The notes beneath the pieces were generated by a model. It was not told where the DNA came from and made no database searches. It saw only the letters and a program-made list of their open reading frames with translations. A program made the translations under genes and the position numbers. Below are positions 28,956 through 40,900 of a stretch of 64,000 nucleotides of DNA, piece by piece. The stretch covers positions 4,679,824 through 4,743,823 of the forward strand of contig RPFO01000050.1 in the NCBI GenBank assembly GCA_009746045.1, given 5' to 3'. Numbering within the stretch: the first letter of the stretch is position 1; each line of letters begins with the position of its first letter. The stretch is from Mesostigma viride (lineage: Eukaryota; Streptophyta; Mesostigmatophyceae; Mesostigmatales; Mesostigmataceae).

Positions 28956-29870
28956 GGTTGCAGATGTTCTAGGAACAGCTGGTCCAATGTTGCTATGCAT
29001 GCAGTTACTCTTGCCATTACGTGTGTCCGTGTGCCTCCAACCATCCCGCCACAATGCCAGCACCCTCCACCCCGCTAACTCCCACTCGCCCCACTCCCCT
29101 GCCTGTTCCATACCCGCCCCACCCACAAATATACGTCACAGATATCCGCATGCCGTTATCCATCCCCACCTGACTACGGACTACTCTCGCCCCCACGCTG
29201 AGGTCCCCCACAACACCGCAACACCGCCCTCCTCCCCCAAACCATCCGATGACCCACCCGACCATCCACCTTGAGTCCCCCCAAACCAACCTATCTGACT
29301 ACCACCCTTCCGTATTACATACACCACCTTCCACACCAACATAACAAACCACCTACTAAACAAACCTACCGCCCCACAACGAGGTTCCCCTACACCACTG
29401 CACCCCGCCCACCCCGCCCCCCGCTGCCCCAACATACGATGACTCCACCCCACCATCCACGTGAAGCATAACCATCCACCCCGGCCTCCGGGGCAACCAA
29501 TCAGCTGTCCACTCAACCATAACTGACACTGCTGCACCGACCACCGGCAAGCCCGCCTACGTACCATACCTAAGCCACCCACGCAACCCAAGCATCCCCA
29601 ACCCTCACACGAACCTGTGACCTACGCACGAGCTACCTACAACTGCGACTCACAACTACTACATAATCAACCCATAACAATGTCCCCCATGACCCCCGCC
29701 AAAGGGGGGGGTCCCCCCAATAGTCCAACACACACACACACACTCTACAATACCCAGGACCACGAGTACCCACCCAATTCACCTCCCACAACGGTATCAC
29801 CCACGAGTCCAGTGCCCCACCCATGTCCACAGCGACACCCCGGAGACTTCACCACGCCCACCGACTGCAC
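28956..29870. other. Strand-asymmetric C-rich, G-poor tract within CACTA
   Basis: From about 29040 the plus strand is very rich in CCCACC, ACCACC and CCACCC and strikingly poor in G. The minus-strand G-rich ORFs here reflect this composition, not genes. No recognisable protein. Confidence 0.5.
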
Positions 29871-30150
29871 GCACGCACACCTAGCTGCACACTCCCACGC
29901 ACCTACCCTTGCACGCACGCATGCACGCAGCCATCAACCCACCCACCAAGGCACGCCTGCACAAACGCACACATGCACAAGTGCACGCACACGCACACAT
30001 AGCTGCACACTCTCACGCACCCACTCACGCACGCACGCCTGCACACAGCCATCAACCCACCCGCCAAGGCATGCCTGCACAAACGCACTCATGCACAACT
30101 GCACACACTCGCCCACGCACGCACACCTAGCTGCACGCCTGCACGCAGTC
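29871..30150 (+). repeat. Minisatellite, about 120-128 bp units
   Basis: CACGCACAC(C/A)TAGCTGCAC recurs at about 29872, 29992 and 30120, with the intervening sequence (AGCCATCAACCCACC, CCTGCACAAACGCAC) repeated between copies. GCAC/CGCA-rich, low complexity. Confidence 0.65.
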
Positions 30151-30644
30151 ACGCAATGCATGGCAGCATGCCCGCCTTCTATATCATTCTTGGAATATCA
30201 TGTTGCATATGGCATTATTATAATGTTTGTAAATTTAACTCCTTGCTTTCTGTATGCTTTCTTTCTTTGGGGGATTACTTGATGCAGATCGTGGAGCATA
30301 CAAGCTCGACGAGAAGACGTACACATCAATATTGAGTGAAACCACCGTTGCTGGGCTCTGGCATGCCAGCTGTTATATGGCCATGAGCCATCAGCTAGCA
30401 ATCCAGAAATAGGATGAGAGCAGTTTTGAGTCGATGTTTTATATTTTGATGGTATTGAAACGATGAGTAACAGAATGCCACAATGAAACATAAGTTCATT
30501 ACTATCAAACAGCGTGATGCCATGAATGCCACGCCTAATACCACAAGATGTGCTAATAACGTATTTAATTCATTAATGAATTGTTGGATTTATTGCATGA
30601 TGGTGTTATGCTTGTTAGAATACACATTTAATTCTGGAAATGGC
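30151..30644. other. Unassigned CACTA internal sequence
   Basis: Moderate AT content, no recognisable ORF, leading into the right subterminal TCTCAGG array. Confidence 0.5.
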
Positions 30645-30985
30645 ATGCCTGAGAAATTGCCCTGAGATTTTAAGTGCCTGAGAAAATGCCCTGAGATTTT
30701 AAGCGCCTGAGAAAATGCCCTGAGATTTTCAGCGCCTGAGAAAATGCCCTGAGATTTTCAGCCTGAGAAAAAAAAATCTCAGTGTCCACGTAAAATCTCA
30801 GTTTCCACTTAGCCCTGAGATTTCCTGAGATTTCCTGAGAAAAAGCCAATTTTCTCAGGCCAATCTCAGGAAATCTCAGGTCACTTTCTCAGGAAATCTC
30901 AGGAAATCTCAGGAAAATCTCAGGAAATCTCAGGAAATCTCAGGAACATCTCAGGAAATCTCAGGAAATCTCAGTTTTCTCAGTA
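30645..30985 (-). repeat. Right subterminal repeat array of CACTA element
   Basis: Dense CCTGAGA and TCTCAGGAAA words, reverse-oriented counterpart of 17300-17650, ending 3 bp before the terminal inverted repeat. Confidence 0.8.
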
Positions 30986-31991
30986 GCGAGTTCCTAGTGA
31001 AGTGGGAAAGAATATCGCGTTTTCCTTGGAGCACAAACTGCCAGAGGGGTTCCTGGCCGAAATGGGGGCCGAGGGGGGCTTCGTAGGCTCTGAGGAGGCC
31101 GAAGATATGTTGGGGGACATGTCTGGGGCCTCTGGAGATGAGCAAAATGATGGGGCGCCTCAAGCTGCGAATTTTTCCAATGATTTGGCAAAAATTGCGG
31201 CAACCATGGGCCCTAGGATCGGCTCAGGAGACTGGCACAGGTCTCCCAGGAGGTGGGGAGACTGTTGGCAGTGGTGCCACGCCATTTGCTGGGCGAGGGA
31301 AGGTGGTGGGAGGCACCCCCCTGGTGGCTGGAGGGGCCAGGGGAAAGGGGGTAGGGGGCACGGCATCAACTGTGGGGGGGGGGCGCAGCGGTGGCAAGGG
31401 AGGGGCTGCGGGGGCCCACCTGTTGGCCATGGACCCCTCCATGATTGCCCGCACGGGCGCCGTCATGGGTGGACTGGGGGTGATGGGTGCGGGGGGGGTG
31501 GGGGGGGGCCCTGCCGGCTTGCAGGGAGGAGGGCACCCCCCATTGGGCCCTGCACTGTGAGTGCCGGGTGGGCACACCCCTCAACCCCACCCTGGGATAG
31601 CCCCACTTTGGGCTGGTGGCCCGCACGCCACGGGGGTAGCCCCTCCATGGGGTACACCAGTGGGGCAGTAGAAGGAGCAGTGCCAGGGGGCGGTTACTGG
31701 GTGCCTGCCCCCCCCCCCCGGGGTACTGGGGAGCCGGGTGGCCGGGGGCTGGAGGCCCAGGCACTGGGGAAGAGCCCCGGGGCGGCCAGGGGGGATGGGT
31801 GACGGCCCCCGCGTCCGTGGCGGGGGACGAGGAGCCTGCAGAGGGGTATGCCTTGCACAGCTCACACCCAGCGGCCCAGCAAGGGGCGCGGGGGGGTGGG
31901 ACAATCCTGCCCGGCGCCAAACCAGTGGCCCCAGCACCGGCGCGAGCCAAGACGGCCAAGTGTCCCAAGTGCCGCCATCGCACGTGCCGTT

Positions 31992-32069
<78 letters not shown>

Positions 32070-32688
32070 GCAGCGACTTGGGCCGGCGCAGCAGCAGTCG
32101 GCGCCGCAGGGACCGCCTACCGGGTCGCGCCGACCCAGCGAGCGGCCATGTGTTGGCTGTGCCCATGACCAAGGGGGTCGCCCTGCCGGGGACTGCCACC
32201 AGTATCCCTTGGGAGGTGGAGGACTACCGGTACAAGCTGCGGGTGCTGCCCGAGTACCTGCAAACGGCCAAGGACCGGTACGGGGGCAGTCTGCGGGCTG
32301 GGCTGGAGGGCCTGAAGCCCATGTTCATCCGTGGGCCAGGCCAGACCAGCGGGTGGCAGAGTCGCGAGCGCATGGACATCGCGGTCAACCTGTGCCACGC
32401 CCTGGACGTGGCGGTGAAGGAGCTGGGAGTCACGGCGGTGACCGAGCTCGCGTGCATGGAGTACTTTGCACGCATCTTGGAGTCACTCATGGTGGTGGAG
32501 AGCGAGCGGGGCCAGGGCGCGTGGGTCGCCCAGGCCGCCTTCGTGCTGCCGGTGGTGGAGAGCGGCAGCCAGCGGACGAGGGCGGCGCGATGGGCTCTCA
32601 AGGCCGCCAAGAAGGAGCACGACGCGCGGGTCAGCTGCCCAAGGTGGATGGGGGGGCGGTGGCCTCCTCCTCCACTAGCAACAAGCAG

Positions 32689-32697
32689 AAGTGAGGG
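32689..32697 (+). promoter_or_regulatory. gag stop / pol GUG overlap (A copy 2)
   Basis: AAGTGAGGG: gag AAG-TGA overlaps GTG of the pol frame, which reads GTG AGG GGG CGC (VRGR). Same arrangement as in C and D. Confidence 0.5.
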
Positions 32698-34061
32698 GGC
32701 GCGGCGTGTTCCCCCTCCCAGTTCCGGCCGTCCAGCTCCTCGACCGGTCCCGCCTGCGCTCACGACGCAGGCTGCAGCGAGCCACGCGGCGGCGGGCACG
32801 CTTGCTGCTCATGGTCTGGCTCGTGGAAGGCCTGAACTGGATGTGGGGGGGGACACGGGAACCGCCTGTGGGGGCGGCCGGGTGTGGGGCGGGGCCAGCA
32901 ATGGCCACGCCTGCCGGCGGGCCCCCAGGGCGCCGCACTAGCGGGGCGACGGCAACGGCTCCCTGCACCGCTGCCCAGCAGGCGGCCCTACAAGGGCTGG
33001 AGATTGCCGCCCAGGTCCATGAGCGCCGGCTGAGAGCCGTAGCGGCAGAGGACCTGGTGCATGACGTTGAGTCTGGGCCCTATGGGCCCGACGGGCAATA
33101 TGAAATGATTGTCCCAGAGAGACTTGCGCTGCCTGCGGGCGGAGTGGCGGGCAGCGTGCCGCTGATAGACTGCCTCCCGGCCCCCCAGTTGAGGGAGGTA
33201 TACGGCAACATAAAAAATATTTTGAGGGAGGAGCAGGTAGTGCAGCCAGGGCGTCGAAGGCGAGTGACGCATGGCTGTGCGAGCGACACTGAGTACGCGC
33301 GCCTGAGCGTGCGGCTGGCGGAGACCGGGATGACAGAGTATAGCGAGGAGGAGCCCCCGGTCACCAACGGCCTGTTCGGCGTGCCCAAGCGCGATCCAGG
33401 GGTGGTGGACCTGTCAGCCCAGCGCCAGCGACTCATCTGCAACATGGTGCAGAGCAACGGCAAGTTCCTCACCCCTGGCGGCTGTTACCTGCCAGATGTG
33501 GGGGCGGTGGCCGAGATGGCAGGGGGCGCGCCCAGCTACTCGAGCAAAACGGACCTGGAGACGTACTACTACCGCTTCTCCGTGCCAACGGAGTGGCGGG
33601 AGTGGTTCGCGCTGCATCCAGTCTGGTCGGACGAGGTCGGCCAGCCCGGGGAGCGCCGCCGGCTCTATCCCAGGTTCCGTGTTCTGGTGATGGGGTGGTC
33701 CCACTCGGTCCTGCTGGCGCAGGTGGCGCACATGCAGACCCTGTTCGGGCCGGGGAAGCTGAAACCCAGGCTGAGTGTGAGCGCCCCGATGCATCAGCTC
33801 GGGGTGCGCACATTGCGTGAGGGAGGACGGGAGTGGATGGAGTTGGTGGGGGCCGCCGAACTTGACTGGCTGCAGCTGCCCGAGGACCCTCCTCGGCCGG
33901 CGCAGTTGGTCATGATCGACGACCTGGGCACGACACACGCGCGCAGCGCAGCGGAGGCGAACGCGCTGCTAGACCGCGCATGCAGCGAGTGCTACGCGCC
34001 AGCTGGCCTGGTGGTGAATGAGAAAAAGGTCGAGCGGGCGCGGGAGGGCCAGGCTGTGCAG
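32691..34061 (+). pseudogene. pol: Family A pol, N-terminal part to RT, truncated (copy 2)
   Basis: 457 uninterrupted codons from the GTG at 32691. The N-terminal basic segment (RLRSRRRLQRATRRRAR) is followed by a conserved pre-RT region and RT motifs: NGLFGVPKRDPGVV, RLICNMVQSNGKFL, YYYRFSVP, PRFRVLVMGWSHS, LVMIDDLG (catalytic aspartates at 33917-33922) and LVVNEKKVERA. It is cut after GQAVQ by a reversed B-repeat fragment. The reading frame is clean up to the break, so truncation is recent. Confidence 0.8.
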
Positions 34062-34146
34062 TACACCCTAGTAGGTCCGTTTACCTCCTGAGCGTCCAGT
34101 GCTACGCCGAAGCACGTCAGCACTGGTTTGAACTAGAATGAACTAG
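34062..34146 (-). repeat. Family B A-repeat fragment, reversed
   Basis: 85 bp matching the middle of the B-family A repeat in reverse (TACACCC(T/C)AGTAGGTCCG to GAATGAACTAG). It truncates pol of A copy 2 and abuts a B1-type segment of B copy 2 in the opposite sense, a rearrangement joint. Confidence 0.75.
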
Positions 34147-36480
34147 GATGTCTTATTCACCAATTATGCGACTTTGGTCCAAGAGTCTCTTGTGCGTAAA
34201 CGTATTTTGTAAAAAAAAATGTCTGGAGCCCTCAGTGATGGAGTGAACGAGTTGAGACATGCATAGGGATGGTTGATCTCCCTCGATCTGGATTCCCTGA
34301 TTTGTCGCGGCGGAGGGAGCGAAGGAGGCGAGGGACGCCGCTGGGTGACAGCACATATAAAAAATAAATAGAGCATTTAATATTTTATAATAGGCCCTGG
34401 TCTTTTATAAGGGGCAGTAGTCACAATGTATAAGGGCCCTGGAATTTAATAAGGGGCGCCAGTGTGGTGGTACGAGATCTGCCCTCTAATAGGGTGAAAG
34501 TCCGTACAAGTAACTTGTAAACTAGTTCTAAGTACTTGGACGTAGTTCCAAGTACTTCACTTGGCCTACAGGGTAGTACAGTCTACTTCAATCTACTTCA
34601 AACTAGTTCATTCTAGTTCAAACCAGTGCTGACGTGCGTCGGCGTAGCACTGGACGCTCAGGAGGTGAACGGACCTACTGGGGTGTAGTAGACCAAGACT
34701 AAACGTAGTACAATGTCAAAAGAATTAGTAGGGATGGGTTCCTTGTAGTACAACTGGCCAAGGGTGCTTTTGGCGCCAAAACCAGGTGTACCGGACTTGC
34801 ATCCGCCACAGTGGGCAAGTACGCTGCCACTTCGCATGGTGTACGAATATTGAATGGGTCACGGAATTGTGTTTCGACCCGAATTAGAAGGACCTGGGCC
34901 GCCGCCGGCCCAAGTCTGAGAAAAAGTGCTGGCATATAACCAGCCGAGGTGTGCCTGTGCTGGTATTCGTTTTTATTAGTGGTGACGGCCAGCCATGGTG
35001 GCTGGCAATGATTTAAACGAATGCAAAAGGCCTCCCCGAGTCCGGGGGGGCTGGGAATGAATTTTAGTTAGAGACGCGCGACGGTGGTCGGCGTCCAAGC
35101 GGTCGTTTGAGGGCCAGTCGTTGAAAATCGGGGCAGAAATTGCGGATTTAGTGCCGAAATCTGCGGTAGGGTGCCGGCAATCTTTTTCAGCCTTAACTGA
35201 CCTGGGACGAGGCGAATAAAGGTTGCTTGGACCTGTTTCGATGGTCCTAAACGACGAGCAAAGGTGGCCGGCTGCTGTCCCGTCGTTTGAGGGGTGGGCA
35301 TAGAAATTTTGACCCGAAATTGAGTCGCAAGGCCGGAAAGTGCGGTAAGGGAACGAAAATTCTATTTCGGCCCTGGGCGTGCTTGTTCGAGCTGTTTTAC
35401 GTTTGATACTGCCTTGCACGATGACCCTCAACGACGAGCAGTGTAAAAAATATAGTAGGCTGCAAACCCGGCTGCCCAAGATCTTAATGCGGCATCATTA
35501 GCTATCTTTGGCTCTCGGGGCTTTGCGGGCAGGGCATACCGCGTCACAGCCCGATGGCTTTGAAGGAGCGGGTCGGCTGGTCCATTACGTGATGGTAACG
35601 TGAAAAAGAATATGTGGAGCCGAATTTTATGGGGAAAACCGGTGGCTGGAGGAGCGTTGGGTGTGGCTCCCTGGATTTTATTTCTCGAGAGCTTACGTGG
35701 TGGTAGGGCGGCTCGGCGGCCTTGGGCCAGTGGTGGCCGGTTGGGGGAGGTGCCTTTCTTGACGGCTTTGGGGAGCTAAGGACTGTGGTGTTTTGGGACT
35801 GGGGGGAGGCAAAATGAGCGGCCTACGTAAAAAGACTTTTGGGCGCTGCCAGGCTGGAACCCTGAGAGCTTTGGGATGACATCTGTAATGGCATCCAAGA
35901 GGTGGCAATTTTAATGGGGGGAGCCTGGTGAGACCGGCTGGTTTTGACGGTTGTGAGGGCTAAGAGCAGGGGCGCTTGCTCAAGATAGCCTAAGTGACCG
36001 GCTAGCTGTCCTGAGAATGGAATGGAGATTACACCTTGCTATGTATGCCGCCGGCAGCCCTTTAGGGCGAGTACCTGGGGATGCTTGCACCCCGGGTTAC
36101 GCCCTGCAAACAGAGGGCTGTAACCGTAGCTGCAGCTTGTGGCATGTGACTTTTGGCGAGTCGCTGGGCCATAGCACTGGATCGTGACAATTATGGCATG
36201 AGGAGCGCGAGGAGGATGGTGTAGGGTGGAAGTTGGCAGACGTGCCAGCTATTTTCGCTGGACGAGGAGGGGGGAAAGGTGTGGGGGATTGATTGACCGT
36301 ACCTTCGGTTGGACGCTGTTCTCTCCTATCCAAGGGGGATCAAGGCATTGTTTGAGACTTCGCTAGTGGGGCGCACTCCAGCAGACAAGCTGGGGCCCCA
36401 CTGTTGGTGACAGGCTTCCCCGCGACCAGTAAGTGAGGGGCACTCTAGCAGGCATGCTAGGCCTTCACTATTGTTGACGG
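34147..36480 (+). mobile_element. Family B element, copy 2 (3' repeats missing)
   Basis: Starts with a B-type repeat (34147-34269), then A repeat 34270-34979, internal region with the 179-bp tandem pair, and hairpins at 36365-36402 and 36432-36469. It stops at TCCTC, where the end of A copy 3 begins; TCCTC is shared by both, so the joint is at microhomology. No ORF. Copy 2 is nearly identical to copy 1 across the internal region. Confidence 0.8.
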
Positions 36481-36529
36481 TCCTCTGTGCATGCTTTCAG
36501 GTTCACTTTGTTTGAGAAGGCACCAGAAC

Positions 36530-36990
36530 ATGCGCCGCCATGTCTTCCTCAATAAATTGGCTGCATTGCATGCGCACGGTGACGGATGCAAGTCCGGTAC
36601 TGTACTGGCGCGGCGCCCAGGTGCCACTGAACAGTTGTACTACAAAGAACCCATTTGTACTGATTCTTTCGACATTGTACTACGTTTAGTCACTGTCTAC
36701 TTCAACCCAGGTGGTCATACCACCTCCTAGGCAGGTTGTGCTACACCTGAACGAATCTTTACTAGCCTGAGCTAGTTTGAACTAGTTTGAAGTAGATTGT
36801 ACTACCCTGTAGTACCAATGAAGTACTTTGAACTACATCCAAGTACTTGGAAGCAGTCCAGAGGTCATTTGCAGGGACTTTCACCCTTTCCATGAGCATT
36901 TCTCGCAGATCAGCCATGAGGCAGCGGCACCGACTCGCACTCCGCTCCCCTTAGTCGCAAATCAGGGAATCCAGATCGTAAGATCAACCA
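36530..36990 (-). repeat. Family A A2 repeat (copy 3), preceded by B2 remnant 36481-36529
   Basis: Reverse complement of the A repeat; its element-left end TGGTTGATC lies at 36990. The 49-bp outer tip of B2 is fused to position 36530, with the expected spacer and the rest of B2 absent. Confidence 0.85.
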
Positions 36991-37142
36991 TCCTCTGTGC
37001 ATGCTTTCAGGTTCACTTTGTTTGAGAAGGCACCAGAACTTGTTTATTGCAAAATTATATGCTTAAGCCGCTTGCAGGCCTTGGTAGACCGAGAGACTGG
37101 CAAATTGTGCGCAAGTCCCAGGCGGCTGCCACCATATAACAC
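36991..37142 (-). repeat. Family A B1 repeat (copy 3)
   Basis: Reverse complement of 15419-15570 with few changes; includes the reversed AATAAACAAG signal. Confidence 0.85.
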
Positions 37143-37192
37143 CCGCATCTCCAACCTGGCCGTCCCCGGCCGCATCTGGAGTGGTTGTAGAG

Positions 37193-37402
37193 GGGGAAGC
37201 CCTAGCGTGGCTGCTAGAGTGCGCCTCCCCTGCACCTGTCAATGCAGGTACCCGCAGAGCCCTAGAGTATCCACTAGAGTGCGCCCCGCCGGCTCTGTCC
37301 AAGGCAGGATACGGTCGAAGTTGAGCCAAACCGGAAATCAGGATGATGGCGTGACGCCCAAAACCAGCAGGGCCCCAGCGTGTCCGCTGGAGTGCGCCCT
37401 GC
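37193..37402 (-). other. Three two-stem hairpins of family A (copy 3)
   Basis: HP3 37193-37230, HP2 37254-37289, HP1 37367-37402. HP1 here has a fully Watson-Crick inner stem CCAGCG/CGCTGG where copy 1 has a G-U pair. HP2 has one disrupted inner pair (CTAGTG/CTCTAG). Same order and spacing as in copy 1. Confidence 0.7.
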
Positions 37403-37851
37403 CGACTCCTCCAACGGAGCTGCATCGTTTTATACTGCGCCCCCCGGCCTAGACCGGGGCAGGCGCATCCCCACACTTTCTATGGCCAGTGTGAACTCCA
37501 CTGAGCGGGGGGGAACTCCTCAGCCAGCAACCACACCCACTGCGGAACTTGCACCGCTAGAGCACGGTGCAGGCCCACGTAGTGGTCCACCGACTTGAAC
37601 TGGCGCCAACGCCCGCGCTTCTGGATGTCTGGGAGTGAAACGCCCTGCAGGTAGTCGTACGTTGCCCCACCATGTCGCATGGAGTAGGGCGGAAACATCC
37701 CCCGCAGGCCCAGAACATCCCACGCCGCGTGCCACCGACGAGAGAACTGGCTGTAGTTGAGGCTCCCAAACAAGGGCTCCTCGGGCTCCCGCCCAGCGCA
37801 CAGGCGCTCGAGCACGTACAGCGAGAGGGGATCCTGCACCACCACCGCCTG

Positions 37852-37978
37852 TGCACCCCCCTTGGCTGTCTTGGGATCCCGCAGAAGAAGCGCGCCCAGT
37901 CCCCGCTGCCCCAGGCGACGGTCGCCACGCAGTGCCACGTCCCCCACTCGGAGCTTGAAGGCCTCCCCGATGCGCAGA
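37852..37978 (-). repeat. 127-bp direct duplication, left copy
   Basis: Identical to 41233-41359 over all 127 bp; it starts TGCACCCCCCTTGG and ends CCGATGCGCAG. It is pol sequence duplicated around B copy 3, acting as a very long target-site duplication or the trace of a repair event. Confidence 0.9.
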
Positions 37979-40900
37979 AGAGATTTTACAAAATACGTTT
38001 ACGCACAAGAGACTCTTGGACCAAAGTCGCATAATTGGTGAATAAAGCATCTGCAGGCCCCCCCAGCCAGCTGATGCTGCCATCTCACTTCCCTCAGGGT
38101 GGGTTGGGTGGGCTAATAAAAACGAATACCAGCACAGGCACACCTCGGCTGGTTATATGCCAGCACTTTTTCTCAGACTTGGGCCGGCGGCGGCCCAGGT
38201 CCTTCTAATTCGGGTCGAAACACAATTCCGTGACCCATACAATATTCGTACACCATGCGAAGTGGCAGCGTACTTGCCCACTGTGGCGGATGCAAGTCCG
38301 GTACACCTGGTTTTGGCGCCAAAAGCACCCTTGGCCAGTTGTACTACAAGGAACCCATCCCTACTAATTCTTTTGACATTGTACTACGTTTAGTCTTGGT
38401 CTACTACACCCCAGTAGGTCCGTTCACCTCCTGAGCGTCCAATGCTACGCCGAAGCACGTCAGCACTGGTTTGAACTAGAATGAACTAGTTTGAAGTAGA
38501 TTGAAGTAGACTGTACTACCCTGTAGGCCAAGTGAAGTACTTGGAACTACGTCCAAGTACTTAGAACTAGTTTACAAGTTACTTGTACGGACTTGCACCC
38601 TATTAGAGGGCAGTTCTCGTACCACCACACTGGCGCCCCTTATTAAATTCCAGGGCCCTTATACATTGTGACTACTGCCCCTTATAAAAGACCAGGGCCT
38701 ATTATAAAATATTAAATGCTCTATTTATTTTTTATATGTGCTGTCACCCAGCGGCGTCCCTCGCCTCCTTCGCTCCCTCCGCCCCGACAAATCAGGGAAT
38801 CCAGATCGAGGGAGATCAACCATCCCTATGCATGTCTCAACTCGTTCACTCCATCACTGAGGGCTCCAGACATTATTTTTTACAAAATACGTTTACGCAC
38901 AAGAGACTCTTGGACCAAAGTCGCATAATTGGTGAATAAAGCATCTGCAGGCCCCTTCAGCCAGCTGATGCTGCCATCTCACTTCCCGCTTCCCCCAGCC
39001 TGGCCATTCTGGCCGTGGAGGACCCGTCACCAATAGTGAAGGCCTAGCATGACTGCTAGAGTGCCCCTCACTTACTGGTCGCGGGGAAGCCTGTCACCAA
39101 CAGTGGGGCCCCAACTTGTCTGCTGGAGTGTGCCCCACTAGCGAAGTCTCAAACAATGCCTTCATCCCCCTTGGATAGGAGAGAACAGCGTCCAACCAAA
39201 GGTACGGTCAATCAATCCCCCACACCTTTCCCCCCTCCTCGTCCAGCGAAAATAGCTGGCACGTCTGCCAACTTCCACCCTACACCATCCTCCTCGCGCT
39301 CCTCATGCCATAACTGTCACGATCCAGTGCTATGGCCCAGCGACTCGCCAAAAGTCACATGCCACAAGCTGCAGCTACGGTCACAGCCCTCTGTTTGCAG
39401 GGCGTAACCCGGGGTGCAAGCATCCCCAGGTACTCGCCCTAGAGGGCTGCCGGCGGCATACATAGCAAGGTGTAATCTCCATTCCATTCTCAGGACAGCT
39501 AGCCGGTCACTTAGGCTATCTTGAGCAAGCGCCCCTGCTCTTAGCCCTCACAACCGTCAAAACCAGCCGGTCTCACCAGGCTCCCCCCATTAAAATTGCC
39601 ACCTCTTGGATGCCATTACAGATGTCATCCCAAAGCTCTCAGGGTTCCAGCCTGGCAGCGCCCAAAAGTCTTTTTACGTAGGCCGCTCATTTTGCCTCCC
39701 CCCAGTTCCAAAACACCACTGTCCTTAGCTCCCCAAAGCCGTCAAGAAAGGCACCTCCCCCAACCGGCCACCACTGGCCCAAGGCCGCCGAGCCGCCTTA
39801 CCACCACGTAAGCTCTCGAGAAATAAAATCCAGGGAGCCACACCCAGCGCTCCTCATGCCACCGGTTTTCCCCATAAAATTCGGCTCCACATATTCTTTT
39901 TCACGTTACCATCACGTAATGGACCAGCCGACCCGCTCCATCAAAGCCATCGGGCTGCGACGCGGTATGCCCTGCCCGCAAAGCCCCGAGAGCCAAAGAT
40001 AGCTAATGATGCCGCATTCAGATCTTGGGCAGCCGGCTTTGCAGCCTACTATATTTTTTACACTGCTCGTCGTTGAGGGTCATCGTGCAAGGCAGTATCA
40101 AACGTAAAACAGCTCGAACAAGCACGCCCAGGGCCGAAATAGAATTTTCGTTCCCTTACCGCACTTTCCGGCCTTGCGACTCAATTTCGGGTCAAAATTT
40201 CTATGCCCACCCCTCAAACGACGGGACAGCAGCCGGCCACCTTTGCTCGTCGTTTAGAACCATCGAAACAGGTCCAAGCAACCTTTATTCGCCTCGTCCC
40301 AGGTCAGTTAAGGCCGAAAAAGATTGCCGGCACCCTACCGCAGATTTCGGCACTAAATCCGCAATTTCTGCCCCGATTTTCAACGACTGGCCCTCAAACG
40401 ACCGCTTGGACGCCGACCACCGTCGCGCGTCTCTAAATAAAATTCATTCCCAGCCCCCCCGGACTCGGGGAGGCCTTTTGCATTCGTTTAAATCATTGCC
40501 AGCCACCATGGCTGGCCGTCACCACTAATAAAAACGAATACCAGCACAGGCACACCTCGGCTGGTTATATGCCAGCACTTTTTCTCAGACTTGGGCCGGC
40601 GGCGGCCCAGGTCCTTCTAATTCGGGTCGAAACACAATTCCGTGACCCATACAATATTCGTACACCATGCGAAGTGGCAGCGTACTTGCCCACTGTGGCG
40701 GATGCAAGTCCGGTACACCTGGTTTTGGCGCCAAAAGCACCCTTGGCCAGTTGTACTACAAGGAACCCATCCCTACTAATTCTTTTGACATTGTACTACG
40801 TTTAGTCTTGGTCTACTACACCCCAGTAGGTCCGTTCACCTCCTGAGCGTCCAATGCTACGCCGAAGCACGTCAGCACTGGTTTGAACTAGAATGAACTA

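Larger units (their letters stand above)
17287..30999 (+). mobile_element. CACTA-like DNA transposon (13.7 kb including nested insertions)
   Basis: Terminal inverted repeats CACTAGGAACTC (17287-17298) and GAGTTCCTAGTG (30988-30999) are perfect. The dinucleotide AA flanks both ends (17285-17286, 31000-31001), a 2-bp duplication; most plant CACTA elements give 3 bp, so this is slightly unusual. Dense CCTGAGA/TCTCAGG arrays (17300-17650 and 30645-30985) are the subterminal repeats expected of EnSpm/CACTA. Without the nested hAT element its own length is about 5.6 kb. I find no transposase, so it looks non-autonomous. It interrupts gag of A copy 2. Confidence 0.85.
17062..32694 (+). pseudogene. 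gag: Family A gag, split by CACTA nest and frameshifted (copy 2)
   Basis: Exonic pieces 17062-17286 (MGSNEPIPRGFAQTARNLYF to EPAQ) and 31000-32694. The middle piece loses about 20 bp relative to copy 3 near 31210 (after AATMG), shifting the frame. A long AGC run (about 31992-32062) encodes a Ser tract two to three times longer than in copy 3. Before it lies CPKCRHRTCRC, a compact Cys/His cluster that could bind zinc. The C-terminal domain (TKGVALPG to AKKEHDARV) carries ELACMEYFARI. One more indel lies near 32640. Stop TGA 32692-32694. Confidence 0.75.
16493..34061 (+). mobile_element. Family A PAT-like element, copy 2 (5' half; split by CACTA nest)
   Basis: A1 16493-16969, 5' UTR, gag from ATG 17062, then a 13.7 kb CACTA-like insertion (17287-30999), then gag resumes at 31000 and pol runs 32691-34061, where it stops inside RT at a fragment of a reversed B-family repeat. 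A copy 3 shows the uninterrupted gag sequence (GAAAGAATATCGCG context), which defines the insertion point to the base. RNase H, 2A, recombinase and the 3' repeats are missing. Confidence 0.85.

Noticed and set aside
29181-29591. Gly/Trp-rich minus-strand ORFs in 28881-29591
   Set aside because: Produced by the G-rich strand of a compositionally skewed tract; no domain, no periodic coding signal.
32224-32799. Antisense ORFs opposite gag and pol (for example 32799-32224, 43232-43621, 52087-52713)
   Set aside because: Shadow frames of GC-rich coding sequence on the other strand; they recur in every copy only because the sense genes do.
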